This document shows positions 14,869 through 23,655 of a stretch of DNA of 49,417 nt, one piece after another. A program made the translations under genes and the position numbers. How positions within the stretch are numbered: the first letter of the stretch is position 1; each line of letters starts with the position of its first letter. The stretch is from DTFZ01 sp050260375. Lineage in GTDB: Bacteria; Bacillota; Clostridia; Christensenellales; SZUA-584. Below the pieces are notes generated by a model. It was not told the origin of the DNA. It searched no databases and saw only the letters and a list, made by a program, of their open reading frames with translations. The stretch lies in the NCBI GenBank assembly GCA_050260375.1, contig JBLNCA010000024.1:1-49417 (forward strand), read 5' to 3'.

Positions 14869-16340
14869 TGCTGCACCCCCTGCGGCGGCTGGATTGCCGC
14901 GGCTTCTTCGGTGTACGGCCTGGCGTACATTGCAACTTTCCATCCGCCTCCGCTCCAAAGATCGCGTATTATTACGCGCCCCTTGCATGAGCTTGCTTCT
15001 ATCGTCTTGTTGTTGCCTATATATATCGCGGCGTGGTGTATCTCCCTCCAGCGCCCGCAGCTGCAGCCCGTCTTTGCCCAGAATATGAGATCGCCGGGCT
15101 TTAAGTCCTTTTCATCCACGACGTATCCGTTGCTGTGGCAATACCTCGCCTGCTCAACGGACGACGTGGGTATCGTAATGCCCGCCTGATTGTACGTCCA
15201 ATATGCGAAATACGAGCAGTCCACGTAGTTGCCCGAGCCTCTCCTCGACTTCGAATAGGGATGCCCCAGCCGTATCAGCGCCGACTGCACTATAGCCGCG
15301 CCCTTTGTGCCTTGCGGCAGGCTCGCTATTATCTGCTGCAGGTCTTCCGATTTCACGCCGTCGTATACGTCCACGCCCAGCAGGTCGGCAAAATACGTAT
15401 AATAGCTGGGAGACATCAGCCTTGTGAGCAAGGCCGCCTGCTTTCTGTCAAAGTTGTGCATAGCGGCGCCTTCCTCGTATGTGAGGCTGTTTACCGAAAC
15501 GTAAATGTTAAGCGTAGTCACCGGCACGGGAGGCGCGGTAGGGTCGGCGTTTTCCACAAAGCTGGTCGTTTTCTCGGTGCGGAACTCGAGCTGGTTCATC
15601 TCGTTGTATATATCGCGCAGCGTTCCTATGTTTTCCGGCGTTATAGTAAGGAATTTGAACCCTTCGTGCATAGTCGCCGCCGCGTACACCGACAAAACGT
15701 CCGCCCAGTTGTTTACCGTATCGCTGTCGCCGTCCATGTCTCCCGCAAATTCCACCTTAACGTTGTCGAATGTCTCTTTTGCTTTTATAAGCTCCACATG
15801 CGTGTCTATCCTGGATTGGAAATCGGCGTTTATCTGCGCTATGGCGTCCTTCATCGGTATAACCTTCACCGCTCCCGCAGTGAGTCCGTCTTTTTCGAGC
15901 CCGTCCGCGGTCGAAGCCGATATCGCTTTTCCCGCAGCCTGCGCCGATAATACGGCCTGCTGCGGCGCGCCTTTAACCGCACTTAAATTCAGCACGCCGC
16001 TGCTGTCAAACAGCCCGAGCTTTTGTGCAGTGTTGTAACTCTGTTCATAGCAGACGTACGCTGCGCGCAGCATCTCAAGCTCAGTGGAATACGAGTCGAC
16101 AAGCGCACGCTGCTTTCCGGCCTCGCTTTCCAGCTCGCTGGCCTGCGCCGAATAATTGGAGGCCTGTAAGGACGTATATATGAAAGACCCCGTCAGTATG
16201 AACATTACGGCCAGCACAGCAGCCAAAGCAGCAAAAGCCCATCTGCGGGCAATGCTTAAAACAAACGCTTTTTTACGCGCATCCGTTACCGACGAAATGA
16301 TTATGCTATATCGTTCTTTTATTTTTGCTTTTCTCCTCAT
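14865..16340 (-). CDS. Membrane-anchored NlpC/P60 peptidoglycan hydrolase
   Basis: The 491-residue protein likely cleaves peptidoglycan stem peptides outside the membrane. N-terminal cytoplasmic part: RYSIIISSVTDARKK (about 10-24). TM about 33-55, then a coiled coil (SAQASELESEAGKQRALVDSYSTELEML) and a middle domain of about 230 residues of unknown fold. The C-terminal NlpC/P60 domain spans about 348-470, with catalytic Cys375 (NYVDCSYFAYW), His near 435 (IHHAAIYIGN) and a polar residue in NKTIEASS. A second Cys pair (TGCSC) sits before the His. No good ribosome site precedes the ATG. First gene of the bactofilin operon. Confidence 0.87.
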   Translation of the reverse strand: MRRKAKIKERYSIIISSVTDARKKAFVLSIARRWAFAALAAVLAVMFILTGSFIYTSLQASNYSAQASELESEAGKQRALVDSYSTELEMLRAAYVCYEQSYNTAQKLGLFDSSGVLNLSAVKGAPQQAVLSAQAAGKAISASTADGLEKDGLTAGAVKVIPMKDAIAQINADFQSRIDTHVELIKAKETFDNVKVEFAGDMDGDSDTVNNWADVLSVYAAATMHEGFKFLTITPENIGTLRDIYNEMNQLEFRTEKTTSFVENADPTAPPVPVTTLNIYVSVNSLTYEEGAAMHNFDRKQAALLTRLMSPSYYTYFADLLGVDVYDGVKSEDLQQIIASLPQGTKGAAIVQSALIRLGHPYSKSRRGSGNYVDCSYFAYWTYNQAGITIPTSSVEQARYCHSNGYVVDEKDLKPGDLIFWAKTGCSCGRWREIHHAAIYIGNNKTIEASSCKGRVIIRDLWSGGGWKVAMYARPYTEEAAAIQPPQGVQQ

Positions 16341-16576
16341 ATTGATGTCTTAATGCCTTTATGCATTTCATATATAACCAAATTATATGCTGTGAAAACA
16401 ACAAAATTCATAGAATCGTAATATTTGCAATCGAATCCCAATATTTTTGGATGCAAACATAAGCCGCCTCCATGTGAATAACAATTGCGAACGGCAAATG
16501 GATAACGTATAATAATGTAAATATACGTTATTATAAACCGTGAAGCGCACGCCGCGGCGGATGAAAACAGTTAAAA
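16341..16576. other. AT-rich gap with inverted repeat
   Basis: A 10-bp inverted repeat ATAACGTATA/TATACGTTAT at 16502-16531 lies just past the stop of the next gene and lacks a T-tract. On the minus strand a TATAAT box (16387-16382) preceded by GCA probably drives the NlpC/P60 operon; its -35 is weak. Confidence 0.4.
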
Positions 16577-17371
16577 TCAGACTATAAGCGATAGTATTAT
16601 CGATACTGCAAGCGACGAAGCGGAGACGATGCCGAACTTTTTAAGGTATTCTATGTCGCCTATCTCAAAGAAGAAGCTCTTGCGCACTCCGCCCCAGGCC
16701 AGCGTATAGTTTTTAAGCACGCTCCACCGGGTGAAGTCTATGCGCAGCAAAGCGAATTCGCTAAGCGAAAACAGCACCAGCATGCAGAACATCGTTGCGG
16801 GCAACGCGCCTATACCCATTATCGGGACGGCGAGAGCTCCGCTGCTGAAGCCCTGGGCGCCAAGCTGTCCCTTGATTATCAGGAACAGCATTAATATATA
16901 CAGGCAAAAAGGTATGAGAAACGCCAACCCCGTCAGTACGAACGAAAACGTGGAAACGGCGACCCGCGTCAGGAAATCCGGCTTGAAGTTTATTATATCT
17001 CTCGTCTCGCGGAACGAGTAATACCTGTCGCGCGACTGCGGGCGTTCCATGGACCGCAGCGCGGCGGACGTCTTCTTGTCCATAAACTTTAAGTCTCTTG
17101 TCTGTATAAGCTTGGCGAAAAGCTCTTCGGTGAGGTTGAATTCCTCCTGCGGGCGGAACTCGAGTATATGCACCTTGCTGTAAACAAGCGTGTATACCCT
17201 GCCGATCTCGAACTTGTTGAACGTAAACGGAGTGCGGACGAGCAGGCGGAAGACCCTTGGAGTCTCGTCCTTAAGCGAAGAAAGCGGCGTAAAATACAGC
17301 CGGTATCTGTTGGATGCGGCAACGCGCTCTTTGGAGAACAGCAGCATGTTTTCACGCTCGGTCTTCTTCAT
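16577..17371 (-). CDS. Multi-pass membrane protein of unknown function
   Basis: I do not recognise this 264-residue protein. The first 130 residues are soluble and basic, with a strand-rich region (RYRLYFTPLSSLKDETPRVF, VYTLVYSKVHILEFRP) that could be a PH-like or PilZ-like fold. The second half has about four membrane segments (near 136-172, 184-212 and 244-263). GAGGA precedes ATG. It is a single gene, with the bactofilin operon downstream on the same strand after a 236-base gap and a divergent gene upstream. No functional hint beyond neighbourhood. Confidence 0.6.
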   Translation of the reverse strand: MKKTERENMLLFSKERVAASNRYRLYFTPLSSLKDETPRVFRLLVRTPFTFNKFEIGRVYTLVYSKVHILEFRPQEEFNLTEELFAKLIQTRDLKFMDKKTSAALRSMERPQSRDRYYSFRETRDIINFKPDFLTRVAVSTFSFVLTGLAFLIPFCLYILMLFLIIKGQLGAQGFSSGALAVPIMGIGALPATMFCMLVLFSLSEFALLRIDFTRWSVLKNYTLAWGGVRKSFFFEIGDIEYLKKFGIVSASSLAVSIILSLIV

Positions 17372-17514
17372 TGCAGGCTCCTCGTATGATATAGATCATT
17401 ATCTCATATTCCGAGCAAATAGAAAAGAGTGATTTTGGTTTTAAATGCCGCCCGTATCAAGAGCGGGGCCGATAAAAGCTTTAAGATATTCGTAGGGGTT
17501 TCGGGGGTGGTACT

Positions 17515-18906
17515 ATGGAAAGACAGATGCCTATAATGGACGCTTTAAGCGCCATAGGCGGCAATGCTACGGCTATGCTGTGCATGCCGGGGCACAAGGG
17601 CGACACGGGGTTCTTCTGCGGCGATATGCTCAAACTCGATATAACCGAGCTGCCGGGCGCCGACAACCTGCTTTGCCCGGAGGGCGTTATTGAAGAGTCG
17701 CAGCGGCTGCACGCAGATTTTATAGACGCCCGAGCGGCTTTTTACACGACGGGCGGTTCCACCGCGGGCGTGCTCGCCATGCTGTCGCTGTTCCGCGGAA
17801 AGAAGGTAATATTCCCGCGCGGCATTCACCTCGCCGCAGCGAACGCGATATTCATGTTCGGCATCACGCCTGTTTATCTGCGCTGTCCCCCGTCCGACTA
17901 TCCCGCCGTGGTAAGCGCCGACGACGTAAAGGCGGCTCTGCTCGCCAACAGGGACGCTGCCGCAGTGTTCATCGTATACCCCAACTACTTCGGGCTCTGC
18001 TGCGACATTGAAGCGATTGCGCAGATAGCCCACAAGATGGGCGTGCCGTTGGTAGTGGACGCGGCGCACGCGGCGCATTTCGCTTTCTCGCCGCTGCTTC
18101 CGCTTGCCCCGTCGCATGCCGGCGCGGACATGTGGACGGAGAGCGCGCACAAAACGCTGCCCGCGATGAACCAGTGCGCGTGCGTGTGCTTGGGGCGGCA
18201 GTCGCTTATAGAGCCGTGGGAGATAAAACAGGCTCTGACATGTTTCCAGACGACCAGCCCTTCTTACCTGCTGCTTGCCTCGCTTGACTACGCGCACGCG
18301 TTTATGCGCGACAAGGGCGAGCAGGAGCTTTTCCGGATAATCAACCTGGGGCGGCGCTTCGAAGAGATGGTAAATAGCCTCCCTGGCTTTTCCTGTGTGG
18401 ACATACGGCAGGAGAATGTGACGGAAAGGGATTGCTTAAAAGTGGTAATCGACGTGAGCGGCACAGGCCATACGGGCATCGCCGTAAAAGACATGCTTGC
18501 GGACCAGGGCATCTATGTAGAGGCGGCGGATTTGAAGAACATACTGCTTATGCTCTCGGTGGGCAACACTACGGCTCACCTCGACGCGCTTTACGACGCG
18601 CTGAAGCATATAGAGAGAAAGCCGGGCAGGGGCGTATACTTTTCGCCGTACAGCATGCCCGAAGCAACAAAGTATTCACAAAACGCCCGGTTATGGGGTA
18701 ATATAGAAAGCGTGCGCATAGAACAGTCCGTTGGGCGCATAAGCGCGTCGGCGGCGGGAGTATATCCTCCGGCCGAAGTTGTCATACAGCGGGGGCAGGT
18801 AATGTCTTACGAGATAGCGGGGTATCTGCTCGAAGCGCGGCGGCAGGGGTTCGGCGTGTTCGGCATAGAGGGCGACTGCATAAGGGTCTACAAGGAGAGG
18901 ACATGA
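17515..18906 (+). CDS. Orn/Lys/Arg decarboxylase-like PLP enzyme (YaaO type)
   Basis: A fold-type I PLP enzyme of 463 residues, related to the short lysine/arginine/ornithine decarboxylases that sit beside tmk and holB in Firmicutes. Seen: CMPGHKGDTGF near residue 22, FYTTGGSTAGVLAM, VVDAAHAAHF and the PLP lysine in TESAHKTLP (Lys213). The C-terminal domain (about 350-463) contains YSMPEATKYSQNARLWG and AGVYPPAEVVIQRGQVMS, conserved in this group. It lacks the wing domain of enterobacterial decarboxylases. GGGGGTGG precedes ATG. It overlaps the HAD gene by four bases and leads the tmk-holB-ricT operon. Substrate (arginine, lysine or other) is not assignable. Confidence 0.87.
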   Translation: MERQMPIMDALSAIGGNATAMLCMPGHKGDTGFFCGDMLKLDITELPGADNLLCPEGVIEESQRLHADFIDARAAFYTTGGSTAGVLAMLSLFRGKKVIFPRGIHLAAANAIFMFGITPVYLRCPPSDYPAVVSADDVKAALLANRDAAAVFIVYPNYFGLCCDIEAIAQIAHKMGVPLVVDAAHAAHFAFSPLLPLAPSHAGADMWTESAHKTLPAMNQCACVCLGRQSLIEPWEIKQALTCFQTTSPSYLLLASLDYAHAFMRDKGEQELFRIINLGRRFEEMVNSLPGFSCVDIRQENVTERDCLKVVIDVSGTGHTGIAVKDMLADQGIYVEAADLKNILLMLSVGNTTAHLDALYDALKHIERKPGRGVYFSPYSMPEATKYSQNARLWGNIESVRIEQSVGRISASAAGVYPPAEVVIQRGQVMSYEIAGYLLEARRQGFGVFGIEGDCIRVYKERT

Positions 18907-19577
18907 TAAGAAACATAACGGGAAAAAACGCTTCATACAGCAAGGTCTTTTTGGACCTCGACGGCACGGTTACCGATTCGGGTCCGGGCTGCATCAACGG
19001 CGTCAGGTATATGTTTGACAAGATAGGCTATGCCGAGAACGATGAAAACAGGATAAGAGGGTTCATGGGGCCGCCCGTGAAGCGCCACCTTGTAAGGGAA
19101 TACGGGTTCAGCGAGGAGGAAGCGGCGGCGGCTTATGTCCATTACAGGGAGTATTACGACAACATAGGCGTGTATGAAAACTATCCGTACGACGGCATAG
19201 AGCAGGCGATAGCCAGCATACGCGACTCGGGCAAGAAGGTTTATATAGCGACTTCAAAGCCGGAAAAGCTGGCGCTGCTCGTGCTCGAAAAGTTTGGCCT
19301 TTTAGGGCTGTTTTCGGGCGTATTTACCGCGCTGCACGATAAAAACATATTCGACAAGAACGAAGTGCTCGCAAACGCCGTAGCCGAGCTGGGCGACGTA
19401 ACTGGCGCAGTAATGGTAGGCGACAGGTGCTTCGACATACTGGGCGGCAGGCACGTGGGTTTCGACACCGTAGGCGTGCTTTACGGCTACGGCAGCAAGG
19501 ACGAGCTAACAGGCGCGGGCTGCGATTACATCGTAGATACAGTGCACGATCTTGCGGTTCTGCTGGGGAGGGCTTAA
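18903..19577 (+). CDS. HAD-family phosphatase, phosphoglycolate phosphatase-like
   Basis: A 224-residue HAD hydrolase of the Gph/PpaX group. Motif I is FLDLDGTVTDSG (about residues 17-28), motif II is VYIATSKPEK, and motif III/IV is the GDRCFDILGG stretch near residue 172. The alpha-helical cap lies between about 32 and 100. All four catalytic positions look intact. AAGGAGAGG precedes ATG, which overlaps the upstream stop codon (ATGA); the next gene tmk begins on the base after its stop. Likely a housekeeping phosphatase of 2-phosphoglycolate or a small phosphosugar; specificity is not resolved. Confidence 0.88.
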   Translation: MIRNITGKNASYSKVFLDLDGTVTDSGPGCINGVRYMFDKIGYAENDENRIRGFMGPPVKRHLVREYGFSEEEAAAAYVHYREYYDNIGVYENYPYDGIEQAIASIRDSGKKVYIATSKPEKLALLVLEKFGLLGLFSGVFTALHDKNIFDKNEVLANAVAELGDVTGAVMVGDRCFDILGGRHVGFDTVGVLYGYGSKDELTGAGCDYIVDTVHDLAVLLGRA

Positions 19578-20207
19578 ATGAGCGGATTCTTCATAGTATT
19601 TGAGGGCGCGGACGGCTCGGGCAAATCGACGCAGATGCGCTTTCTCGCTGAATACCTTGAGAGCGTAGGCGCAAACGTGCTGAGCACCCGCGAGCCGGGG
19701 GGCTGCCCCGTCGCCGAAGAAATACGCGAGATCGTGTTGAGCAAGGATGAAAAGCAAATGGAGGCGGTCACCGAAGCGCTGCTGTACGCCGCCGCGCGAG
19801 CCGAGCACGTGCGACAGGTAATAATACCCGCACTTAATGCGGGGAAAATAGTGCTGTGCGACAGGTTCCTGCTGTCGTCGCTCGCGTATCAGGGGTATGG
19901 AAGGGAGCTGGGCGTCGATTTGGTGCGCCGGATAAACGAGCCCGCGATAGCGGGATGCCTGCCCGACCTTACGATATTCATAAACATATCGCCCGATAAG
20001 GCTTTCCAGCGCATGAACGAGCTTAAAGAGCGCGACCGCCTCGAACGCGCGGGCATGTCTTTTCACCAGCGCGTGTGGGACGGCTATATAGAGCTTTCAA
20101 AGAGCGAGGATGTGATAATCGTGGACGCGCAGGGCACTAAATACGAGACGCACGAGATAATAAAACAGAAGATAATTCCGATACTTAAAGGCAAGGGACT
20201 TCTATGA
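19578..20207 (+). CDS. tmk: Thymidylate kinase
   Basis: Phosphorylates dTMP to dTDP for DNA synthesis. The 209-residue protein has the P-loop FEGADGSGKST (about 7-17), the DRxx region CDRFLLSSLAYQGYGRELG and the lid around KERDRLERAG. The length matches the bacterial family. It starts immediately after the HAD stop with GGAGGG upstream, and its TGA overlaps the holB start by four bases, so translation of the decarboxylase-HAD-tmk-holB-ricT series is tightly coupled. No unusual residues seen. Confidence 0.96.
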   Translation: MSGFFIVFEGADGSGKSTQMRFLAEYLESVGANVLSTREPGGCPVAEEIREIVLSKDEKQMEAVTEALLYAAARAEHVRQVIIPALNAGKIVLCDRFLLSSLAYQGYGRELGVDLVRRINEPAIAGCLPDLTIFINISPDKAFQRMNELKERDRLERAGMSFHQRVWDGYIELSKSEDVIIVDAQGTKYETHEIIKQKIIPILKGKGLL

Positions 20208-21148
20208 ACTGCGGGCGCGACGCGTTTCTTGCCTCCGCCGGCACTTCTTCTATGCAGAGCGCTTACCTCGTAATATGCAGCCGTCCGCTCGTTGCCAACC
20301 GTGTGGTAAACAAGTTCCTTTTTAAACTCTACTGCAAAAAAGGGGGCTGCGGGGAATGCGCCGAGTGCCGCAATGTGCTCGAGGGGCATGTAGACATAAT
20401 GAGGCTCAGCGCACCCAAGGTAAGTGAGTTCAGGGAGGCAATAGCTTTCGTCGCGGAAAAGCCGTCGGGGCCTTACAAAGCCGTAGTAATTGAAAATGCC
20501 GACGACATGACGGACGCGGCAGCCAACAGCATGCTCAAGACGCTCGAGCAGCCGCCCGCGGATACCGTGTTCATACTCGAAGCGCGCTCGATAACTGGAG
20601 TACTGCCCACCGTTGCTTCGCGGTGCGCAGCCGTGCACATAGCGCCCGACCCGGGCGCGGAGCGCGGCATAGCGTCGTCTTTGGGGACAGACGAAGCGAC
20701 GGCGCATATACTGTGCGACCTCTCGGGCGGTTTTGTGGAGGAAGCGGCGCTTATCTACAAAGACAAAGCGTTCTGGGAGGCCCGGCCCAAAGCGCTCGAT
20801 ATCTGCCACAGGCTGCTTTATCAGACCGGCTTTGGCATAAGCAGGTACGCGGATTTTCTCGAATCCGCCAAGGAACAGATTCTGCTGCTTCTCTGCGTTA
20901 TGCAGTCGTACTACCGCGATATACTTATATATAAAAAGACAAAAAACGAGCGCCTCATTATCAACGTTGACCGCTTCGCCGACATAACGCGGGCGGCGGC
21001 GGACTTTACAAGCGGCGCCGTTAGTAATATTATTAAGGTTATACTTGAAACAGAGAGACGTTTTTTCTTTTCAGTAAACTTCAGGTTGGCTGTCGAGAAA
21101 ATGTTCTTTGATATACTGGAGGAAAAGCATAGATGGAAAAAGTCATAG
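20204..21148 (+). CDS. holB: DNA polymerase III subunit delta'
   Basis: Clamp-loader subunit of the replication machinery. In the 314 residues the zinc-binding cluster is visible as CKKGGCGECAEC (about residues 46-57), followed by ENADDMTDAAANSMLKTLEQPP and TVASRC (the SRC motif). The Walker A position is degenerate, as expected for delta', which does not hydrolyse ATP. It overlaps tmk by four bases upstream and ricT by 16 bases downstream. The tmk-holB-ricT order is classic Firmicutes synteny. Confidence 0.93.
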   Translation: MNCGRDAFLASAGTSSMQSAYLVICSRPLVANRVVNKFLFKLYCKKGGCGECAECRNVLEGHVDIMRLSAPKVSEFREAIAFVAEKPSGPYKAVVIENADDMTDAAANSMLKTLEQPPADTVFILEARSITGVLPTVASRCAAVHIAPDPGAERGIASSLGTDEATAHILCDLSGGFVEEAALIYKDKAFWEARPKALDICHRLLYQTGFGISRYADFLESAKEQILLLLCVMQSYYRDILIYKKTKNERLIINVDRFADITRAAADFTSGAVSNIIKVILETERRFFFSVNFRLAVEKMFFDILEEKHRWKKS

Positions 21149-22014
21149 GAGTCCGGTTTAAACGGGTAGGCAAGATATACTACTTCCTCCCCGGTGACAT
21201 ACAGTTTAAAGAGGGAGACCACGTAATAGTCGAGACGGCGCGGGGCACCGAATACGGCGAAGTCGTGATACCCGAAAAGGAAGTGGAAGACAAGGACATA
21301 GTCGCGCCCTTAAAGCCTGTAATACGCAAAGCCACGCCCAAAGACGATAAAAAGATGGAAGAAAACCTGCAGAAGGAAAAGGACGCGTTTGAGGCCTGCG
21401 AGAAAAAGATAGCCAGCCACGGCCTTCAAATGAAGCTGGTGGACGTGGAATATACGTTTGACAACTCAAAGATAGTATTTTACTTCACCGCGGACGGCAG
21501 GGTCGATTTCCGCGAGCTCGTCAAGGACCTCGCAGGCATGTTCAAGACGAGGATAGAGCTGCGGCAGATAGGCGTGCGCGACGAGGCGAAGATGATGGGA
21601 GGCCTCGGGCCCTGCGGACGCCCGTGCTGCTGTTCGTATTTCCTGGGGGACTTCAGCCCCGTTTCGATAAAGATGGCAAAAGAGCAGAACCTTTCATTAT
21701 CGCCCACAAAGATAAGCGGCCTGTGCGGCAGGCTGATGTGCTGCCTTAATTACGAGCACGAGCATTACTGCGAGACCCGCCGCCGCATGCCCAAGCAGGG
21801 CAGCACGGTGGACACTCCGGACGGCAAAGGGATAGTTATAGAAAACAACGCGATAACCGAGAAGGTGCGCGTAAAGATAACGCTGCCCGACGAAAGCGTC
21901 GACGTGAAGACGTTCGACTTGAGCGAAGTGAAATTCACACGTCAAAACGACCGCCCCGAGCCGGAAAACGATACGGATATCGACGAGGAGATAAAGTCCC
22001 TGCTTGACGAATGA
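21133..22014 (+). CDS. ricT: RicT/YaaT, PSP1 domain regulator of RNA processing
   Basis: RicT (YaaT) forms an Fe-S complex with RicA and RicF in Bacillus that promotes RNase Y-dependent RNA maturation and, through the phosphorelay, sporulation. The 293-residue protein has the PSP1 core (about 60-180). Cysteines are prominent: GPCGRPCCCSYFLGDF near residue 157 and GLCGRLMCCLNYEHEHYC near residue 196, the likely [4Fe-4S] ligands. The C-terminal 40 residues are acidic (NDTDIDEEIKSLLDE). Its start lies inside holB with a GAGGAAAAG site. ricA and ricF are not in the window. Confidence 0.93.
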   Translation: MEKVIGVRFKRVGKIYYFLPGDIQFKEGDHVIVETARGTEYGEVVIPEKEVEDKDIVAPLKPVIRKATPKDDKKMEENLQKEKDAFEACEKKIASHGLQMKLVDVEYTFDNSKIVFYFTADGRVDFRELVKDLAGMFKTRIELRQIGVRDEAKMMGGLGPCGRPCCCSYFLGDFSPVSIKMAKEQNLSLSPTKISGLCGRLMCCLNYEHEHYCETRRRMPKQGSTVDTPDGKGIVIENNAITEKVRVKITLPDESVDVKTFDLSEVKFTRQNDRPEPENDTDIDEEIKSLLDE

Positions 22015-22131
22015 CGCCCTTTAAGTTGGCCTTTACGCAGATTTTTGAACAATTTGTTGTTTTACGCTGTTGCTTTTTTATATACATGTGTATAAAATAG
22101 TACGCGTATATAAATACGGAGGTGAAGGCTA

Positions 22132-22302
22132 ATGGCGTATGTAATTAAGGACTCTTGTGTTTCCTGCGGTGCTTGCGAAAGCGAATGCCCGGTGGAAGCG
22201 ATTTCTGAGGGCGACGGCAAATATGTTATCGACGCGGACGTTTGCATAGATTGCGGGACCTGCGCGGACACCTGCCCGAACGAAGCTATCGAACAGGGTT
22301 AA
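22132..22302 (+). CDS. Bacterial 2[4Fe-4S] ferredoxin
   Basis: A 56-residue electron carrier. It has two classic motifs: CVSCGACESECP (Cys 9, 12, 15, 19) and CIDCGTCADTCP (Cys 38, 41, 44, 48), each followed by EAI, giving two cubane clusters with clostridial-type symmetry. GGAGGTG lies seven bases before ATG. It is a separate gene, 117 bases after ricT and followed by a bidirectional terminator. A TATAAA box at 22091 is a possible promoter, but its -35 spacing (15) is short. Partners could be any ferredoxin-dependent enzyme; the convergent radical SAM protein is one neighbour that needs low-potential electrons. Confidence 0.96.
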   Translation: MAYVIKDSCVSCGACESECPVEAISEGDGKYVIDADVCIDCGTCADTCPNEAIEQG

Positions 22303-22315
22303 TAGATCTCAAAAT

Positions 22316-22339
22316 AAAAAGGCCGTGAAGGCCTTTTTT
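22316..22339. terminator. Bidirectional terminator (ferredoxin / radical SAM)
   Basis: AAAAAGGCC - GTGAA - GGCCTTTTTT, U-tracts on both strands, between two convergent genes. Confidence 0.85.
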
Positions 22340-22391
22340 AGTTTCTAAATATCCCGCAGCTGCCTCCCGCAATGTGCGGCAGGTCATTGTA

Positions 22392-23459
22392 CTATTCCGT
22401 TTCAGCCGAAGCCGCAAGCGCTTCTATCCATGTCTTGTTCTCTTTGAGCGCGCACCCTCCGCGGCTCTCTTTCAGCAGATGGTGGTTGTCTCTTATCTTC
22501 ATAAGAAGGTCCGACTTGAGCGCTTCTTTGAGCGGCTTATGCCGTATGTTCGTGTCCGAATACGGCGCAAAAGGGCATGCCTCGAGCGCGCCCGTCGAGC
22601 TTATATGCAAAAATCCCCGCCCGGAGGCAAGGCAGCCGCCGTACTTCTCCTCGTCGCCCGGCACCGTCACAATAAGCATATCGTGCTCCCTGTAGAGCTT
22701 TTCTTCATTTTCGCGCAATTCTTTCTTCTGCTCTTCAGTAAGGCAGAGCGCTTCGTCCTCTTCCCCCGAAGGAACGTACTCTATGAGGAACGTCGCGCGG
22801 CAGCCTTTCGCCTCGAGCCCGCTTAAGTAATCCGCGTTTACCACCTCGCCGTAGTTCTCGCTTGTCAGCGTTATCGAAGCGCCGAAAAGCCTGCCCGATT
22901 TGTCGAGCTTCTCCATGACTGCCGTTGCGTTGTCATACATGCCGGCCCCGCGCCTTGAATCGGTCGCCTCTTTGCCGCCCTCCAAGCTTATTACCGGAAC
23001 GAAGTTTAACGGAGCGTCCTTATATGCCCCGAGCAGCAGGCCGTTTGTGAACATCACGAACAGCGTATCGGTATGCAGCGCGGGAAGCTCCATTACGCCC
23101 TGCTTTAAAAGAGGCTCTCCCCCGGCTATCATCACGACGCATACGCCCAAGTCAACCGCTTCGGATATTGCGCTCTTTATGCGCTCAATATCCATCTCTT
23201 CCGACTTGTCGCGCTGCTGGCTGCACGCGTAGCAGCCTTTGCAGGAAAGATTGCAGTCGTTCGTCACGCTGACTATAAGCACGGGCGGGACGACAAGCTC
23301 TTCGTCTGTTAAAAGCTGCTCCCTTCTCTTCTCCTGCTTTTTCATGTTCGCAGATATCCTTGTAAACGCCGCAATATACGAAGGCCTCTTAAGCAGAAAC
23401 CTCTTATTGTTTATCACCGCTCCGGCAAACGACCGGTTAAACTCCCTTATACCGTCCAT
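22392..23459 (-). CDS. Radical SAM protein
   Basis: A 355-residue radical S-adenosylmethionine enzyme. The cluster motif is CNLSCKGC (about residues 69-76), then GGEPLL near residue 115 and an ISLEGGKEATD strand typical of the (beta/alpha)6 core. The C-terminal region has ISSTGALEACPFAPYSDTNI and further Cys residues, which may hold part of an auxiliary cluster like shortened SPASM domains; I cannot see a full set of seven. GGAGTG precedes ATG. It is a single gene, divergent from the HTH regulator at 23656. No precursor peptide gene is evident nearby. The reaction is unknown. Confidence 0.85.
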   Translation of the reverse strand: MDGIREFNRSFAGAVINNKRFLLKRPSYIAAFTRISANMKKQEKRREQLLTDEELVVPPVLIVSVTNDCNLSCKGCYACSQQRDKSEEMDIERIKSAISEAVDLGVCVVMIAGGEPLLKQGVMELPALHTDTLFVMFTNGLLLGAYKDAPLNFVPVISLEGGKEATDSRRGAGMYDNATAVMEKLDKSGRLFGASITLTSENYGEVVNADYLSGLEAKGCRATFLIEYVPSGEEDEALCLTEEQKKELRENEEKLYREHDMLIVTVPGDEEKYGGCLASGRGFLHISSTGALEACPFAPYSDTNIRHKPLKEALKSDLLMKIRDNHHLLKESRGGCALKENKTWIEALAASAETE

Positions 23460-23601
23460 GATTCACTCCATTTCAACAATTTACGCCAGCCTAGTATATA
23501 ATATGACTGCAAAAAAAGGAAGTACGTAAATAAAATAGTTTTGCCTTGCATGTTTCCGTTTATCCGTTCAATACCCGGAATAAAAAACCGGCGCTGAAAA
23601 T

Positions 23602-23635
23602 GCAATATTTCTTTGAGTATTGTGTCTATAATACG
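23602..23635 (+). promoter_or_regulatory. Candidate promoter/operator of the HTH gene
   Basis: A TATAAT box at 23627-23632 with an overlapping imperfect inverted repeat (CAATA-N10-TATTG). The -35 is weak, which fits a regulated promoter but is not proof. Confidence 0.35.
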
Positions 23636-23655
23636 GAAACAGAAAGGAGAATACT

